From Granulosicoccus sp. (GTDB lineage Bacteria; Pseudomonadota; Gammaproteobacteria; Granulosicoccales; Granulosicoccaceae), in contig JABDKN010000085.1 of NCBI GenBank assembly GCA_013002205.1, positions 1 through 55,618 on the forward strand: DNA of 55,618 nucleotides. The letters are read 5' to 3'. This document shows, piece after piece, positions 16,035-25,313 of this stretch. The translations under genes were made by a program, and so were the position numbers. Each line of letters opens with the position of its first letter. Positions within the stretch are counted from its first letter, which is position 1. The notes under the pieces were generated by a model. That model did not search any database. It saw only the letters and a program-made list of their open reading frames with translations, and was not told the DNA's origin.

Positions 16035-18080
16035 ATGAAAGGATTTGCCCGAATAGCCGCCGCGGTCCCTGCAGCGGCAGTCGCCGACATCGATGTCAAT
16101 CACGAACGCACGCTGGCACTGTGGCGGGAGGCCGACGTGGCCGGTGCCAATGTCGTGGTCTTCCCGGAACTGGGCCTGAGTGGTTACAGTATCCGTGATT
16201 TATGCATGAACACCGCGCTGCTGAATGCCTGTGAAGCATCCCTGACTTCGCTGATCGAGGCCGGCACGTCGCTGGAACCTGCAGCCATCGTCGGCTTGCC
16301 GCTACGCTTCAATCACGGTCTCTACAACGTCGCCGCGGTCATCCATCACGGCAAGCTGCTCGGCGTGATTCCCAAGGCTTACCTGCCAAACTACCGAGAA
16401 TTCGAGGAATCGCGCTGGTTCCGCCCGGGGTTCGACCTGCCTGCAGATGCCGTGGTTCACATAGGCCGGCACAAGGCACCGTTCGGCCTGAACCTGCTTT
16501 TCAACAGCTCATTGCCAGAGCTCATGTTGAGTATCGAGATCTGCGAGGATCTGTGGGTTCAGCTACCGCCGAGCGGTTTTCAGACATCCGCCGGCGCGAC
16601 GCTGGTGTGCAACCTGTCCGCCTCGAATTTCACCATCGGCAAGGCTGAACTACGACGCCTGCTGGCCCGTTCGGCCTCCGACAGGGGCAAGTGTGCCTAT
16701 GTCTACGTCGCCGCAGGTCCAGGCGAATCCTCTACCGATGTCAGCTTCGATGCCGATGCCTTCATCTGTGAAAACGGCAATCTAATGGCCGAGTCGCACC
16801 GTTTCCAGCGCAAGGCACAACTCGTCGTCCAGGATATCGACCTTGAATTACTGGCCTACGAGCGGCGCTCGACCTCGACGTTTGGCGACTGTGCCCGGCA
16901 ACACCTGCGCGCGGTTCGCGTCGTCGACTTCGAGTCCACACCCTCGGAGGGCCTGGTCCGGCAGGTCACCCGCACCCCGTTTCTGCCACGTGATCCGGCC
17001 ACCCTGGCAAATCGGTGTTGGGAGATGTTCGAGATCCAGAGCAATGCTCTGGCCACGCGCATGGCAGCGATCGGCAAACCCAGGCTTGTTCTGGGTGTGT
17101 CAGGTGGTCTGGATTCAACCCACGCCGCCCTGGTTGCTGCTGCCGCACTGGACCTGCGCGCCCAGCCGCGCACCGACCTGTTGTGTATCACCTTGCCAGG
17201 TTTCGGTACCAGTGACGGGACACGCGACAATGCCGAGGCACTCGCTCTGGCGCTGGGAGCCTCATTCAGCGAGATAGGCATCTCCGATGCGAGCCGCACA
17301 GTGCTGGAAGCGATCCAGCATCCGGCAACCGAGGAGGTAACCAGCGCCGTGCAACTGATCGAGCGCTTGCGCAGCCATCCTGAGCTTGGCGATGTGACAC
17401 TGGAAAATGTGCAGGCCCGCCTGCGAACTCTGCTGTTGATGACCGTGGCCAACCAGGAAGGCGGCCTGGTGGTCGGCACAGGAGATCTTTCCGAGAAGGC
17501 ACTGGGCTGGTCGACCTATGCGGGCGATCACATTGCCATGTACGACGTGAACGCCGGTGTACCCAAGACCCTGATCCAGTTTGTCATCCGCTGGGTAGCG
17601 AACGAACGGGCCAGCACCTGGAGTGAGAGCGAGAGTCTGCGCAAGACGCTGTTCGCTATTCTGGATACGCCTATCTCACCCGAGCTGCTACCTGCCAGTG
17701 CCGAGGGGAACATAGCCCAGCTGACCGAGGAGACGATTGGTCCTTATGAGCTGCATGATTTCTTTCTGTATCACATGGTTCGCCACGGCGCTCGTCCGTC
17801 GCGCATTCTGGATCTTGCACGCGTGGCGTTCAATGAGTCACAGTATGATGACGAAGCCCTGAAGCAGTGGCTCAGTGTTTTCATCAGGCGTTTTTTCATG
17901 CATCAGTTCAAACGTTCCTGTACCGCCGACGGGCCCAAGGTGGGTAATGTCGCCCTGTCTCCGCGTGGCGACTGGCGCATGCCCTCGGATGCCCGGCCCG
18001 ACACATGGCTTGCCGACGTGGCAGCCTGGCATCCCAGTCCCACAGTGGCCAGGGATTCGGGGAGCCGGCCATTGTATTGA
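16035..18080 (+). CDS. nadE: Glutamine-dependent NAD(+) synthetase
   Basis: Makes NAD from deamido-NAD, ATP and glutamine-derived ammonia in the cytoplasm. The ATG at 16035 gives 681 residues, the normal size of the fused two-domain enzyme. The N-terminal nitrilase-like glutaminase domain shows its triad: E45 (VVFPELGLSGY), K114 (GVIPKAYLPNYREF) and C170 (IEICEDLW). The C-terminal synthetase domain has the ATP-binding SGGLDS at 356-361 and VGTGDLSEKALGW. In-frame codons up to 15825 would add 70 residues with no likeness to the family, so I excluded them. The ribosome site is weak. It is transcribed away from the oxidase block. Confidence 0.95.
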   Translation: MKGFARIAAAVPAAAVADIDVNHERTLALWREADVAGANVVVFPELGLSGYSIRDLCMNTALLNACEASLTSLIEAGTSLEPAAIVGLPLRFNHGLYNVAAVIHHGKLLGVIPKAYLPNYREFEESRWFRPGFDLPADAVVHIGRHKAPFGLNLLFNSSLPELMLSIEICEDLWVQLPPSGFQTSAGATLVCNLSASNFTIGKAELRRLLARSASDRGKCAYVYVAAGPGESSTDVSFDADAFICENGNLMAESHRFQRKAQLVVQDIDLELLAYERRSTSTFGDCARQHLRAVRVVDFESTPSEGLVRQVTRTPFLPRDPATLANRCWEMFEIQSNALATRMAAIGKPRLVLGVSGGLDSTHAALVAAAALDLRAQPRTDLLCITLPGFGTSDGTRDNAEALALALGASFSEIGISDASRTVLEAIQHPATEEVTSAVQLIERLRSHPELGDVTLENVQARLRTLLLMTVANQEGGLVVGTGDLSEKALGWSTYAGDHIAMYDVNAGVPKTLIQFVIRWVANERASTWSESESLRKTLFAILDTPISPELLPASAEGNIAQLTEETIGPYELHDFFLYHMVRHGARPSRILDLARVAFNESQYDDEALKQWLSVFIRRFFMHQFKRSCTADGPKVGNVALSPRGDWRMPSDARPDTWLADVAAWHPSPTVARDSGSRPLY

Positions 18081-18206
18081 ACACCGGCAGACTCATCGTG
18101 TCGAACGCGCCGGCCCGGAGCATGATGTTATGATTCGCGGCCGCCTGCTGGACACGCATCCAGGCGAATCGACCCCATGACAATTTCACGGAATTCCAGG
18201 TAACTT

Positions 18207-18953
18207 ATGCGCTCGATATGGCTGGGATCTGCACTGATAGTGTTCGCCACAGTCGCCCGGGCACAGTCGATTCTGGAGCCATTTGGAAACGAAGTCGTGA
18301 CCCCGGGTGCAGGCTGGCTTGGCTTTACCGACTGGGCATTCGTCACCAGTGCCTTTCTAACCCTGTCGCTGGCAAGCATTCTCGGGGCCGTGGTTGCCTA
18401 CCACCCGCGTCACGGTCAGACCGCCGACTCCATCGAGGAAATCGAAGCGCCGAAGGTCTACATCATCTACTCAGCCATCGGCGCCCTGATAGGCATCATT
18501 GTCGTCAAATACGGTCTCGCAGTGGGCTTCGTCCTGTTCGGCATCGGTGGGTTGATTCGAGTCCGTACCATCCTGCAATCCGCCACGATGACCGGTCGCC
18601 TGATCTTCGTAACCCTCATCGGCCTGAGCTGCGGCCTGGAAATGCCCCACGTGGCCGTGCTGGCCACTGTGTTCGTGTTCATCCTCATCTTCATACTCGA
18701 CTCCCGGGTCACTTACCGCATCAACATCCAGGCCCTGCCGAAGAAACGCGTGGCCGAGGCTGCGGCTGCTTACCGGACTATCCTTGAACGTCACGGCTGT
18801 TTCATTCTCAGCGAGAAAAAATACCCGAGCAAGGAACGAGTTACCTTCATTTTTCGTTGCGGGCGAGCCACTTCCCTTGTCGATCTGGAGGAAAGCCTGG
18901 AAACAGGCCTGGATCAGTCATTGCAGGGTGCGCTGGACTGGGAGGTCGATTGA
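18207..18953 (+). CDS. Unassigned membrane protein with an MgtC/DUF4956-like core
   Basis: A 248-residue protein with a probable signal peptide or first helix (residues 1-20, ending RAQS), a helix near 45-65, and three closely spaced helices at about 88-160. The stretch GIGGLIRVRTILQ followed by TGRLIFVTLIGLSCGL resembles the arginine-containing core of DUF4956 or MgtC-like proteins; this is a loose likeness, not a firm family call. The last 75 residues are soluble (KKRVAEAAAAYRTILERHGC onward) and could form an alpha-beta regulatory domain. It lies 126 bases after nadE and is convergent with the phosphorelay genes (22-base gap). Confidence 0.7.
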   Translation: MRSIWLGSALIVFATVARAQSILEPFGNEVVTPGAGWLGFTDWAFVTSAFLTLSLASILGAVVAYHPRHGQTADSIEEIEAPKVYIIYSAIGALIGIIVVKYGLAVGFVLFGIGGLIRVRTILQSATMTGRLIFVTLIGLSCGLEMPHVAVLATVFVFILIFILDSRVTYRINIQALPKKRVAEAAAAYRTILERHGCFILSEKKYPSKERVTFIFRCGRATSLVDLEESLETGLDQSLQGALDWEVD

Positions 18954-18975
18954 GCTCGATGTGACGACGGCAACC

Positions 18976-20082
18976 TTATGCTGCGACAAGCCCTGCCTCA
19001 CCGATGACCGGCTGGGGCAATGTAAAAAAGAACGTGGTGCCCTTTCCCGATTCCGACTCGCACCAGATCTGTCCACCATGCCGCCGCACGATGCGCTGAC
19101 AGGTAGCCAGACCCAGGCCTGACCCCTCGTAGACATCGAGACCATTCAATCGCGTGAAAGGCTCGAATATTCTCTGCCTGGAGTCTTCGGCAATACCTAT
19201 ACCGTTGTCGGTAACCGTAAACGTACACATGCCCTCGGCGGCGGTGTGCACATCTATGACGATACGTGGTGTGCCATCCTTGCAGAATTTCATCGCGTTT
19301 GAAATCAGGTTCTGGAAAAGCTGCGTAAGCTGTGCAGGATCTCCGTAGACATCGGGAAGATCGCTGAAGACGATCTGCGCAGACTTGCTCTCGATGACCG
19401 AACTCAGATTCTCAACCGCTCCCTGCACGACGCTGTCTGCTGAAACCATAACGGGCTGCAGTTCGCCACCCATCAGAATGTGAGCGCTCATACTCCTGAT
19501 CAATGCCCCCATCCGATCGGCCGTCTTGCCAATACTGGACACATCGTCGCGCACCAGATCATAGTCTCCATCATTGATGCTTTCCTCAATGAATTCAGTC
19601 AGGGCGTGGATCGACAGAAGCGGCGCAGCGAGATCGTGGACGAGCGCATGGGCGAATGTCTCCAGCTCACCTTGCTGCTCACGCAGTTTCCGGCGCATCG
19701 TCATGATCGACAGACTGTTGTCGATCAGCTTTACAATCGATCCTGCATCGAGCTCCCGCTTGGCAATATAGTCGACCGCTCCAGCCTTGATCGCTTCAGA
19801 GGCGATCTTTTCATCCCCCTGGCCGGTCGACATGATCAACGCGGCGTCCGGCCATCGACTGGTGAATAGTTGCAGCGCAGACAAGCCATCCATCTCGGGC
19901 ATCTGGAAATCCAGAAATATGAGCTCGTAGTTTTCCCTCTGATCGGTATCCACGCCGCTGGCCACACTGTCGGCTTCGTCCACGATACAGTCGATACCGG
20001 TTCGCAGGAGTATGCGTTTCAGATGCTTGCGATCACCTGAATCATCGTCGACCAGCAATATTCGAAGTGTATCTCTGTGCAT
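18976..20082 (-). CDS. Response regulator-histidine kinase hybrid (REC-HisKA-HATPase)
   Basis: A 368-residue soluble signalling protein, counted from the ATG at 20082. It begins with a receiver domain (LRILLVDDDSGD, phospho-acceptor Asp in LIFLDFQMPEMDG, Lys near IAKREL). A helix then leads to a HisKA domain with the phosphorylatable His in FAHALVHDLAAPLLS and a HATPase domain (N box QLFQNLISNAMKF, G1 VTDNGIGIAED, G2 EGSGLGLATCQRI). It has no membrane segment and no DNA-binding domain. A receiver ahead of the kinase suggests that phosphorylation gates its kinase activity. It follows the single-domain receiver gene by four bases. An earlier in-frame codon at 20127 would overlap that gene. Confidence 0.9.
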   Translation of the reverse strand: MHRDTLRILLVDDDSGDRKHLKRILLRTGIDCIVDEADSVASGVDTDQRENYELIFLDFQMPEMDGLSALQLFTSRWPDAALIMSTGQGDEKIASEAIKAGAVDYIAKRELDAGSIVKLIDNSLSIMTMRRKLREQQGELETFAHALVHDLAAPLLSIHALTEFIEESINDGDYDLVRDDVSSIGKTADRMGALIRSMSAHILMGGELQPVMVSADSVVQGAVENLSSVIESKSAQIVFSDLPDVYGDPAQLTQLFQNLISNAMKFCKDGTPRIVIDVHTAAEGMCTFTVTDNGIGIAEDSRQRIFEPFTRLNGLDVYEGSGLGLATCQRIVRRHGGQIWCESESGKGTTFFFTLPQPVIGEAGLVAA

Positions 20083-20086
20083 GAGC

Positions 20087-20539
20087 TTAGCGCAGTACTG
20101 GCAGCTCGACCAGGCGCCAATAGGCATCCAGCGTGTTCACCAGATTCAGAAAATCCTGACCGGCCTTTTCCTTGACGATATAGCCAGCCACGTTGTTATT
20201 GTAGGCGGTCGCCCGATCGTCGTTGCTCTTGGATGTTGTCAACATGAAGATAACGTGCTGATGCAGATCAGCATCCTCGCGAATCTGTGACACCATTTCA
20301 TGACCGCTCATTCGTGGCATATTGATGTCCACGAGAACGATCAACGGCGATAGGGATTTCATCACCTCTTCATCGCGCAGAAACTCCAGTGCCGCAACAC
20401 CGTCGACGACGCGATGAATGTTATTGGCAATGGCAGCCTTGCCGAATGCCCTGACGACAGCCTTGGCATCGCCATCATCATCCTCGACCAGCAGGATATT
20501 GATGGGCATTTCCGTTCTCGTTGCGGCAAGTGATGTCAT
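20087..20539 (-). CDS. Single-domain response regulator (CheY/Rcp1-like)
   Basis: A 150-residue receiver with no output domain: acidic pocket NILLVEDDDGDAK, phospho-acceptor Asp in LIVLVDINMPRMSG, Thr in FMLTTSKSNDD, and Lys in GYIVKEKAG. The loop and tail pattern (ANNIHRVVDGVAALEFL) is that of Rcp1-type receivers that pair with bacteriophytochrome-like kinases. Its ATG overlaps the stop of the upstream kinase gene (ATGA), which argues for co-translation. Together with the hybrid kinase downstream it can act as a shuttle between two kinases. A second ATG ten codons in is possible. Confidence 0.92.
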   Translation of the reverse strand: MTSLAATRTEMPINILLVEDDDGDAKAVVRAFGKAAIANNIHRVVDGVAALEFLRDEEVMKSLSPLIVLVDINMPRMSGHEMVSQIREDADLHQHVIFMLTTSKSNDDRATAYNNNVAGYIVKEKAGQDFLNLVNTLDAYWRLVELPVLR

Positions 20540-22836
20540 GCGGCTTTATCCAGTTCAGATGGTACTTGTTGGTATTTCGGCCAGGTGAAACGAAAACTAC
20601 AGCCTCGTCCGCCCTCAGAAATCAGACTGATTTCGCCACCTGCTACTTCTATGTTTTTCTTGACCATCGCAAGACCCATACCACTGCCTTCCACCTCGTC
20701 ACGAGGTTTAAGGGTCTGAAACATGCCAAAGACGCGCTGATGAAACTCCGGTGCTATGCCAGGCCCGTCATCAGAGACTGTAAATTCGTAGTGGTCATCC
20801 CGATCCTTCACACAGACCTCAATCAACCCCGCTTCAAGATCGTGATGTTTGATGGCATTGGAGACCAGGTTCAGCAGGACGTTTCGAATGGGCATGCGAG
20901 GAAGTTGAATACTGGAAAACGCAGGGTCCAGCTCAATTCTGAATTGCGTTGGTGGTGCCACCAGTGCTATGACGTCTTCCATCAGCTCGGATCCGGTGAC
21001 CGTCTCCTCGGCAAGCCTGGTTCTGCCAATTCTGGAGTGCTCGAGAAGGTCATCCAGCAATCGCTCCATTCTGACGATCCTGCTGCGTAGAAGCGCCATG
21101 CTCTCCCGCGTATCGTCGTCCAGATACTGTTCAAGGTCCTCTTCAAGCCATCGTGATGCATTGTCGATCACTCGCAGCGGTGCTTTGAGGTCGTGCGAGG
21201 CAATGTAGGCAAAACTGTCCAGTTCTGCATTCGAGCGTTCGAGTGCCGTAATCATTTCCTGCCGGTGACGTTCCTCCAGTCTACGCTCCGAGACATCGCG
21301 AATTATCCCGACGAAGCTCGTCCGGTGGTCCGATATCGCGTGGCTTATCGATACCTCCAGCGGCAACTCGGTGCCATCTCTGCGCAATCCCTGGACGTCA
21401 CGGTTCTCAGCCATCAGGCGGCCGTTTTCGCTCAGCACAGCGTCGTCAACCAATGCCCCATGCCTGTGTCGAATGGACTCAGGCAACAGCATGCTGATGT
21501 TCCTGCCGCACATTTCTGCGGGTTCATAACCAAAGATCTTTGCGGCCGCCGGATTCGCCGTCAGGATCACGCTGTCCCGGTCGATTGCAATGATACCGTC
21601 AGCCGCTCCATTGAAAATCGCGTCCGCGAAGGCCGAACGTTCGATCAGCTTATTGCTGAGCGTCGAAAAAGCGTCCAACAGATCACCAATCTCGTCATCA
21701 CGGGTATCGTTCAACTGAATGGATTCCAGCTTGCCACTGCTCTGGGAGATCAGTTTCGTCAGTTCTCTGAGTGGCTCAGCAAGTCGTGCACCCAGAATCC
21801 AGGCGAGCACGGCAAAACCAACGGCCAGTAGACTGGAGATCAGCAGTCCACTGCTCATCGCTGCTCTGCTTTCCTTGAGCAGTATTTCCTTGGGGGCAGT
21901 AACGACGAGACCGGCGAAGACACTCTGGTGGACATTTGCGGTATCGGTTCGAGAAAAATACGAGAACAGGTCGTCTACACTGTCAAGCGATTCAGACAAG
22001 CGGGTCTCTTGCAGGACCTCGTGAAAGGGAGGTGCAACCCAGTCCGGATCGGTGCGAAAGTGATGGGAAATTCGGGTGTCGCGACCGTGATACTCGATGA
22101 AGTCTCCGGCAACGGTCGTCAATACGATTGCATGGCCTTGCGGAAGTTGCGGAAGCGACTCCTTCATCATCCTGCGCAGATCGGCGTATAGCACGACGAT
22201 TCCAAAAAAATCCCTGTTTTCATCCAGCACCGGCCATACGAACCGGATCGCCGGATTGCCTGCATCATCGACGCCTGAATCCTCGCCGCCTGGTACCAGG
22301 CTGGCCAGGTAGCTCTCTCCGGCGTCCATGACACGTGCATCGTGAAGATAGGGGCGTTCGTCCATCTGCATCAACTGATCTACCGGGGCTGCTTCTATGC
22401 CTGCATCCGTTTGCGAAACCCTCACCAGTTCCCTGCCACCATCGATGGGGCCGATCAGCTCGATCTGCGCATAAAGTGCATGTTCACCGAGCATGGATAT
22501 GAACAGTTTCTCAAGCCGCGTCCGCCATTTCTGGACATTGGACAGATTGCCCTCGTCACCGGTATCGGGCAGCATCACCGACTGGATCATGCCCGCCATG
22601 GAGGGTGTTTCAATCAGGAATCTGGCATCCTGCTCAATCGACATGAACACATTGCTCAGTTGTTCCGAGTAACGTCTCGTGGTCGAGGCAAGTTGATTGG
22701 CAGCGATGTTTTCCACCAGATGACGCGACTGCGTGTACTGGATAGCCGTGATGATAAACGCTGGCAACAGCGCCACACACAGCGTGAAGACGATAAACCT
22801 GTTTCTGATGGTGAAGCGGCGTTCGAAGACCTTCAA
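20536..22836 (-). CDS. Membrane sensor histidine kinase (periplasmic sensor-HAMP-PAS-HisKA-HATPase)
   Basis: A 766-residue sensor kinase. A first helix (about 15-35) is followed by some 300 residues of periplasmic sensing region, perhaps of dCache type, and a second helix near 330-350 (LLISSLLAVGFAVLAWILG). Then come a HAMP linker (AEPLRELTKLI), a PAS domain (ADGIIAIDRDSVILTANPAA, RRDGTELPLEVSIS), HisKA with the active His in YIASHDLKAPLRVI, and HATPase (LLNLVSNAIKHHD, SDDGPGIAPEF, GSGMGLAMVKK). The HDLKAPLR form is common in phytochrome-like kinases. It is the first gene of a three-gene operon and overlaps the receiver gene. The ligand is unknown. The PAS domain resembles FixL's, but the haem His position is an Arg. 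Confidence 0.93.
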   Translation of the reverse strand: MKVFERRFTIRNRFIVFTLCVALLPAFIITAIQYTQSRHLVENIAANQLASTTRRYSEQLSNVFMSIEQDARFLIETPSMAGMIQSVMLPDTGDEGNLSNVQKWRTRLEKLFISMLGEHALYAQIELIGPIDGGRELVRVSQTDAGIEAAPVDQLMQMDERPYLHDARVMDAGESYLASLVPGGEDSGVDDAGNPAIRFVWPVLDENRDFFGIVVLYADLRRMMKESLPQLPQGHAIVLTTVAGDFIEYHGRDTRISHHFRTDPDWVAPPFHEVLQETRLSESLDSVDDLFSYFSRTDTANVHQSVFAGLVVTAPKEILLKESRAAMSSGLLISSLLAVGFAVLAWILGARLAEPLRELTKLISQSSGKLESIQLNDTRDDEIGDLLDAFSTLSNKLIERSAFADAIFNGAADGIIAIDRDSVILTANPAAAKIFGYEPAEMCGRNISMLLPESIRHRHGALVDDAVLSENGRLMAENRDVQGLRRDGTELPLEVSISHAISDHRTSFVGIIRDVSERRLEERHRQEMITALERSNAELDSFAYIASHDLKAPLRVIDNASRWLEEDLEQYLDDDTRESMALLRSRIVRMERLLDDLLEHSRIGRTRLAEETVTGSELMEDVIALVAPPTQFRIELDPAFSSIQLPRMPIRNVLLNLVSNAIKHHDLEAGLIEVCVKDRDDHYEFTVSDDGPGIAPEFHQRVFGMFQTLKPRDEVEGSGMGLAMVKKNIEVAGGEISLISEGGRGCSFRFTWPKYQQVPSELDKAA

Positions 22837-23058
22837 TGTGCAGCCCTCTGGCTCGATCTGATGACCGTTTGTAATTTGCAGCCGCTTACGGCTTGACCCG
22901 AATTTGCCACTTGCAGCTGTCTAAGCTAATTCAGAATTAACGTTGCTCGATGGCGGACCGTCTGTTAGCCATACCCATTGCAAGCAACTTTCGCTCCAGC
23001 GAATTCGATGAATTGACCTGCGGATGCGATTGGATAAAAGCTGTGGACTGTTGCTACC

Positions 23059-23670
23059 TCAATCCTTACCCAGTATGCGCCTCACAGACTCACGTTCCAG
23101 CATGCTCGATCGGTGAGCCACAACCTGCGGATAACGGGATACGTCGACCCCGTCTCCTTCCAGCCACTGACTGATGGCAAACAGGTAAGGATCGCTGATG
23201 GAGAAACTGCTACCGTGCACCCACGGCCCCTTCAGCAGTGTGGATTCGATGAGGTCGAAGCAGTGCGCCATGGATACCGGCACAAAGGCGGCCAACGCCG
23301 CCAGGGCATCGCTGTCGTCTGTCCATCGGGTCCCACGCCGCCCGTGGGCATGCGCTACGTGTACCGTCGAACCCAGATAGCTGTTGAAGGACTGGATACG
23401 GGCGAATGCAAGTGGGTCGACCGGCAATGCCAGTGTCGAGCCAGGCGAGATCTGCGCGATATACACCAGAATCGCCTGCGTCTCGGTCAGAACCTCTCCG
23501 TCGACATCCAGCGCCGGAACGCGCAACCTGGGGTTGATTCGGCGATAGTGTTCTGACAGTTGTTCGCTGGCAGCAAAATCTATCGTCACCTGCTCATAGT
23601 CGAGGCCCGACTCCTCTAGAGCGATCTGTGTGGCCAGGCCGATCGTGCCGGGGGAGGTATACAGAATCAT
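23059..23670 (-). CDS. Glutathione S-transferase family protein
   Basis: Cytoplasmic glutathione-dependent enzyme of unknown substrate. The ATG at 23670 gives 203 residues starting MILYTSPGTIGL, the thioredoxin-fold N-terminal domain; RVPALDVDGEVLTETQAILVYIA around residues 50-75 holds the cis-Pro and the Glu/Thr (SNAIL-like) glutathione contact. The all-helical C-terminal domain follows, with SISDPYLFAISQWLEGDG near 155. An in-frame ATG nine codons earlier is possible. It lies downstream of ffh, where rpsP is often found in gammaproteobacteria. Confidence 0.88.
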   Translation of the reverse strand: MILYTSPGTIGLATQIALEESGLDYEQVTIDFAASEQLSEHYRRINPRLRVPALDVDGEVLTETQAILVYIAQISPGSTLALPVDPLAFARIQSFNSYLGSTVHVAHAHGRRGTRWTDDSDALAALAAFVPVSMAHCFDLIESTLLKGPWVHGSSFSISDPYLFAISQWLEGDGVDVSRYPQVVAHRSSMLERESVRRILGKD

Positions 23671-23746
23671 GGAGTTCCAATTGTCTGCTGGCACCATTCA
23701 GCCAGTCTGCTTAACGCCAATGAGGGGCTGTCTCCAAGGCATGCGC

Positions 23747-23765
23747 GGCAGGCACCATGCCTGCC
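23747..23765 (-). terminator. Possible hairpin terminator at the ffh stop codon
   Basis: GGCAGGC-ACCAT-GCCTGCC makes a 7-base-pair GC-rich stem with a five-base loop, overlapping the last base of the ffh stop codon. No T run follows on the minus strand, so it may act as a pause or rho-linked end, or protect the mRNA 3' end. Structure seen; activity inferred. Confidence 0.4.
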
Positions 23766-25153
23766 TACTTCATACCCATACCGCCCATCCCACCCATTCC
23801 ACCCATTCCCGGTGGCATCTGACCTTTCATGGCTCGCATCATCCTGGCCATGCCGCCCTTGCTCATCTTCTTCATGGTGCGGGCCATCTGCTGATGCTGC
23901 TTGAGCAGGCGATTGAGATCCTGAACCTGCAATCCTGCACCGGCGGCAATCCGCTTCTTGCGTGATCCCTTGAGTATCGCCGGGTATTTACGCTCCTGCG
24001 GTGTCATGGAGTTGACCAGCGCAATCATGTGCACGAACTGCTTGTCATCCATCTTGTTCTTGACACTGTCCGGCACATCGCCCATGCCGGGCATCTTATC
24101 CATCAGTGCTGCCATACCACCCATGCTGGCCATCTGTTCGAGTTGATCCTTGAGATCGTTCAGATCGAAATTCTTGCCCTTGCGCATCTTGTTGGCAAAC
24201 TTTTCGGCCTTTTCATGATCGACCTTGGCAGTCACCTCCTCTACCAGGCTGACCACATCCCCCATGCCCAGGATGCGTGAGGCGATCCGATCAGGATGGA
24301 ATGTTTCCAGTGCGTCGGTCTTCTCGCCGGAGCCTATAAACTTCACAGGCTTGCCAGTGATGACGCGAACCGACAGCGCTGCACCGCCCCGGGCATCACC
24401 ATCTGTCTTGGTCAGCACCACGCCGGTCAGTGGCAATGCTGCACCGAAGGCTGCCGCGGTAGTGGCCGCATCCTGGCCGGTCATGCTATCGACCACAAAC
24501 AAGGTCTCCACCGGTTTGACCACGGCATGCAGTTCCTTGATTTCCGCCATCATTTCCTGATCGATTGCCAGACGTCCGGCAGTGTCGACCAGCAGGACGT
24601 CGACCAGCTGACGGCGTGCCGCCTCCATTGCGGCGGTGGCAATCGCTACCGGCGCCTGGTCTGCAGAGCTGGCAAAGAAGATGGCTCCAACCGACTCTGC
24701 CAGTGTTTCCAGTTGCCTGATGGCCGCAGGCCGGTAGACGTCACAGCTGACGACCATGACCTTCTTCTTGTCTCGCTCCCTGAGCAGTCTGGCCAGCTTG
24801 GCAACCGTGGTGGTCTTGCCTGCACCCTGTAGACCAGCCATGAGAATGACTGCAGGTGGCTGCGTAGCCAGATTCAACGGGGCAGCGTTGTCCCCCATGA
24901 TCGATACCAGTTCATCATTGACGACCTTGATGAAAGCCTGTCCGGGTGACAGACTGCCGATGACTTCCTGACCCATGGCTTTTTCACGCACGGCCTCGAC
25001 CAGCTGCCTGACCACCGGCAATGCAACGTCAGCTTCCAGCAGTGCCATGCGCACTTCACGCAGGGTATCCTTGACATTCTCTTCGGACAAACGCCCCTGG
25101 CCGCGCAGGTTCTTGATCGTGCGGCCCAGCCGCTCACTGAGGTTATCGAACAT
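23765..25153 (-). CDS. ffh: Signal recognition particle GTPase Ffh (SRP54)
   Basis: Binds signal sequences of nascent membrane proteins and, with 4.5S RNA and FtsY, targets ribosomes to the inner membrane. At 462 residues the order is the standard N domain (1-90), G domain with GLQGAGKTT at 107-115, DTAGR and TKTDG motifs, and a Met-rich M domain (KMRKGKNFDLNDLKDQL onward) ending in a repeated Gly-Gly-Met tail. The start MFDNLSERL is conserved. A TATACT -10-like hexamer lies about 70 bases upstream. The 4.5S RNA gene is not in this window. Confidence 0.98.
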   Translation of the reverse strand: MFDNLSERLGRTIKNLRGQGRLSEENVKDTLREVRMALLEADVALPVVRQLVEAVREKAMGQEVIGSLSPGQAFIKVVNDELVSIMGDNAAPLNLATQPPAVILMAGLQGAGKTTTVAKLARLLRERDKKKVMVVSCDVYRPAAIRQLETLAESVGAIFFASSADQAPVAIATAAMEAARRQLVDVLLVDTAGRLAIDQEMMAEIKELHAVVKPVETLFVVDSMTGQDAATTAAAFGAALPLTGVVLTKTDGDARGGAALSVRVITGKPVKFIGSGEKTDALETFHPDRIASRILGMGDVVSLVEEVTAKVDHEKAEKFANKMRKGKNFDLNDLKDQLEQMASMGGMAALMDKMPGMGDVPDSVKNKMDDKQFVHMIALVNSMTPQERKYPAILKGSRKKRIAAGAGLQVQDLNRLLKQHQQMARTMKKMSKGGMARMMRAMKGQMPPGMGGMGGMGGMGMK

Positions 25154-25313
25154 GGTCAGTCCTGATGGGTTGACAATTGATCGGATTGGTACCAGGCAAC
25201 GATCCGGTGTCCGTCCGTTTATCGACAGTATACGGGACCACGAACGGGGCGTTCACGGTCTGATGTGTCGTGCATCCATGCCATACGCCACTGGCTGGTT
25301 CCACAGGTAGTGC

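Noticed and set aside
20536-22836. FixL-like haem oxygen sensor in the PAS domain of the kinase
   Set aside because: The PAS domain resembles FixL's around RRDGT, and cbb3 genes are nearby. But aligning back from RRDGT, the proximal haem His of FixL is replaced by Arg (in NGRLMAENRD), so haem binding of that type is not supported.
22837-23058. A small gene or RNA in the gap between the sensor kinase and the GST
   Set aside because: No frame with a ribosome site, no stable hairpin and no promoter I could defend.
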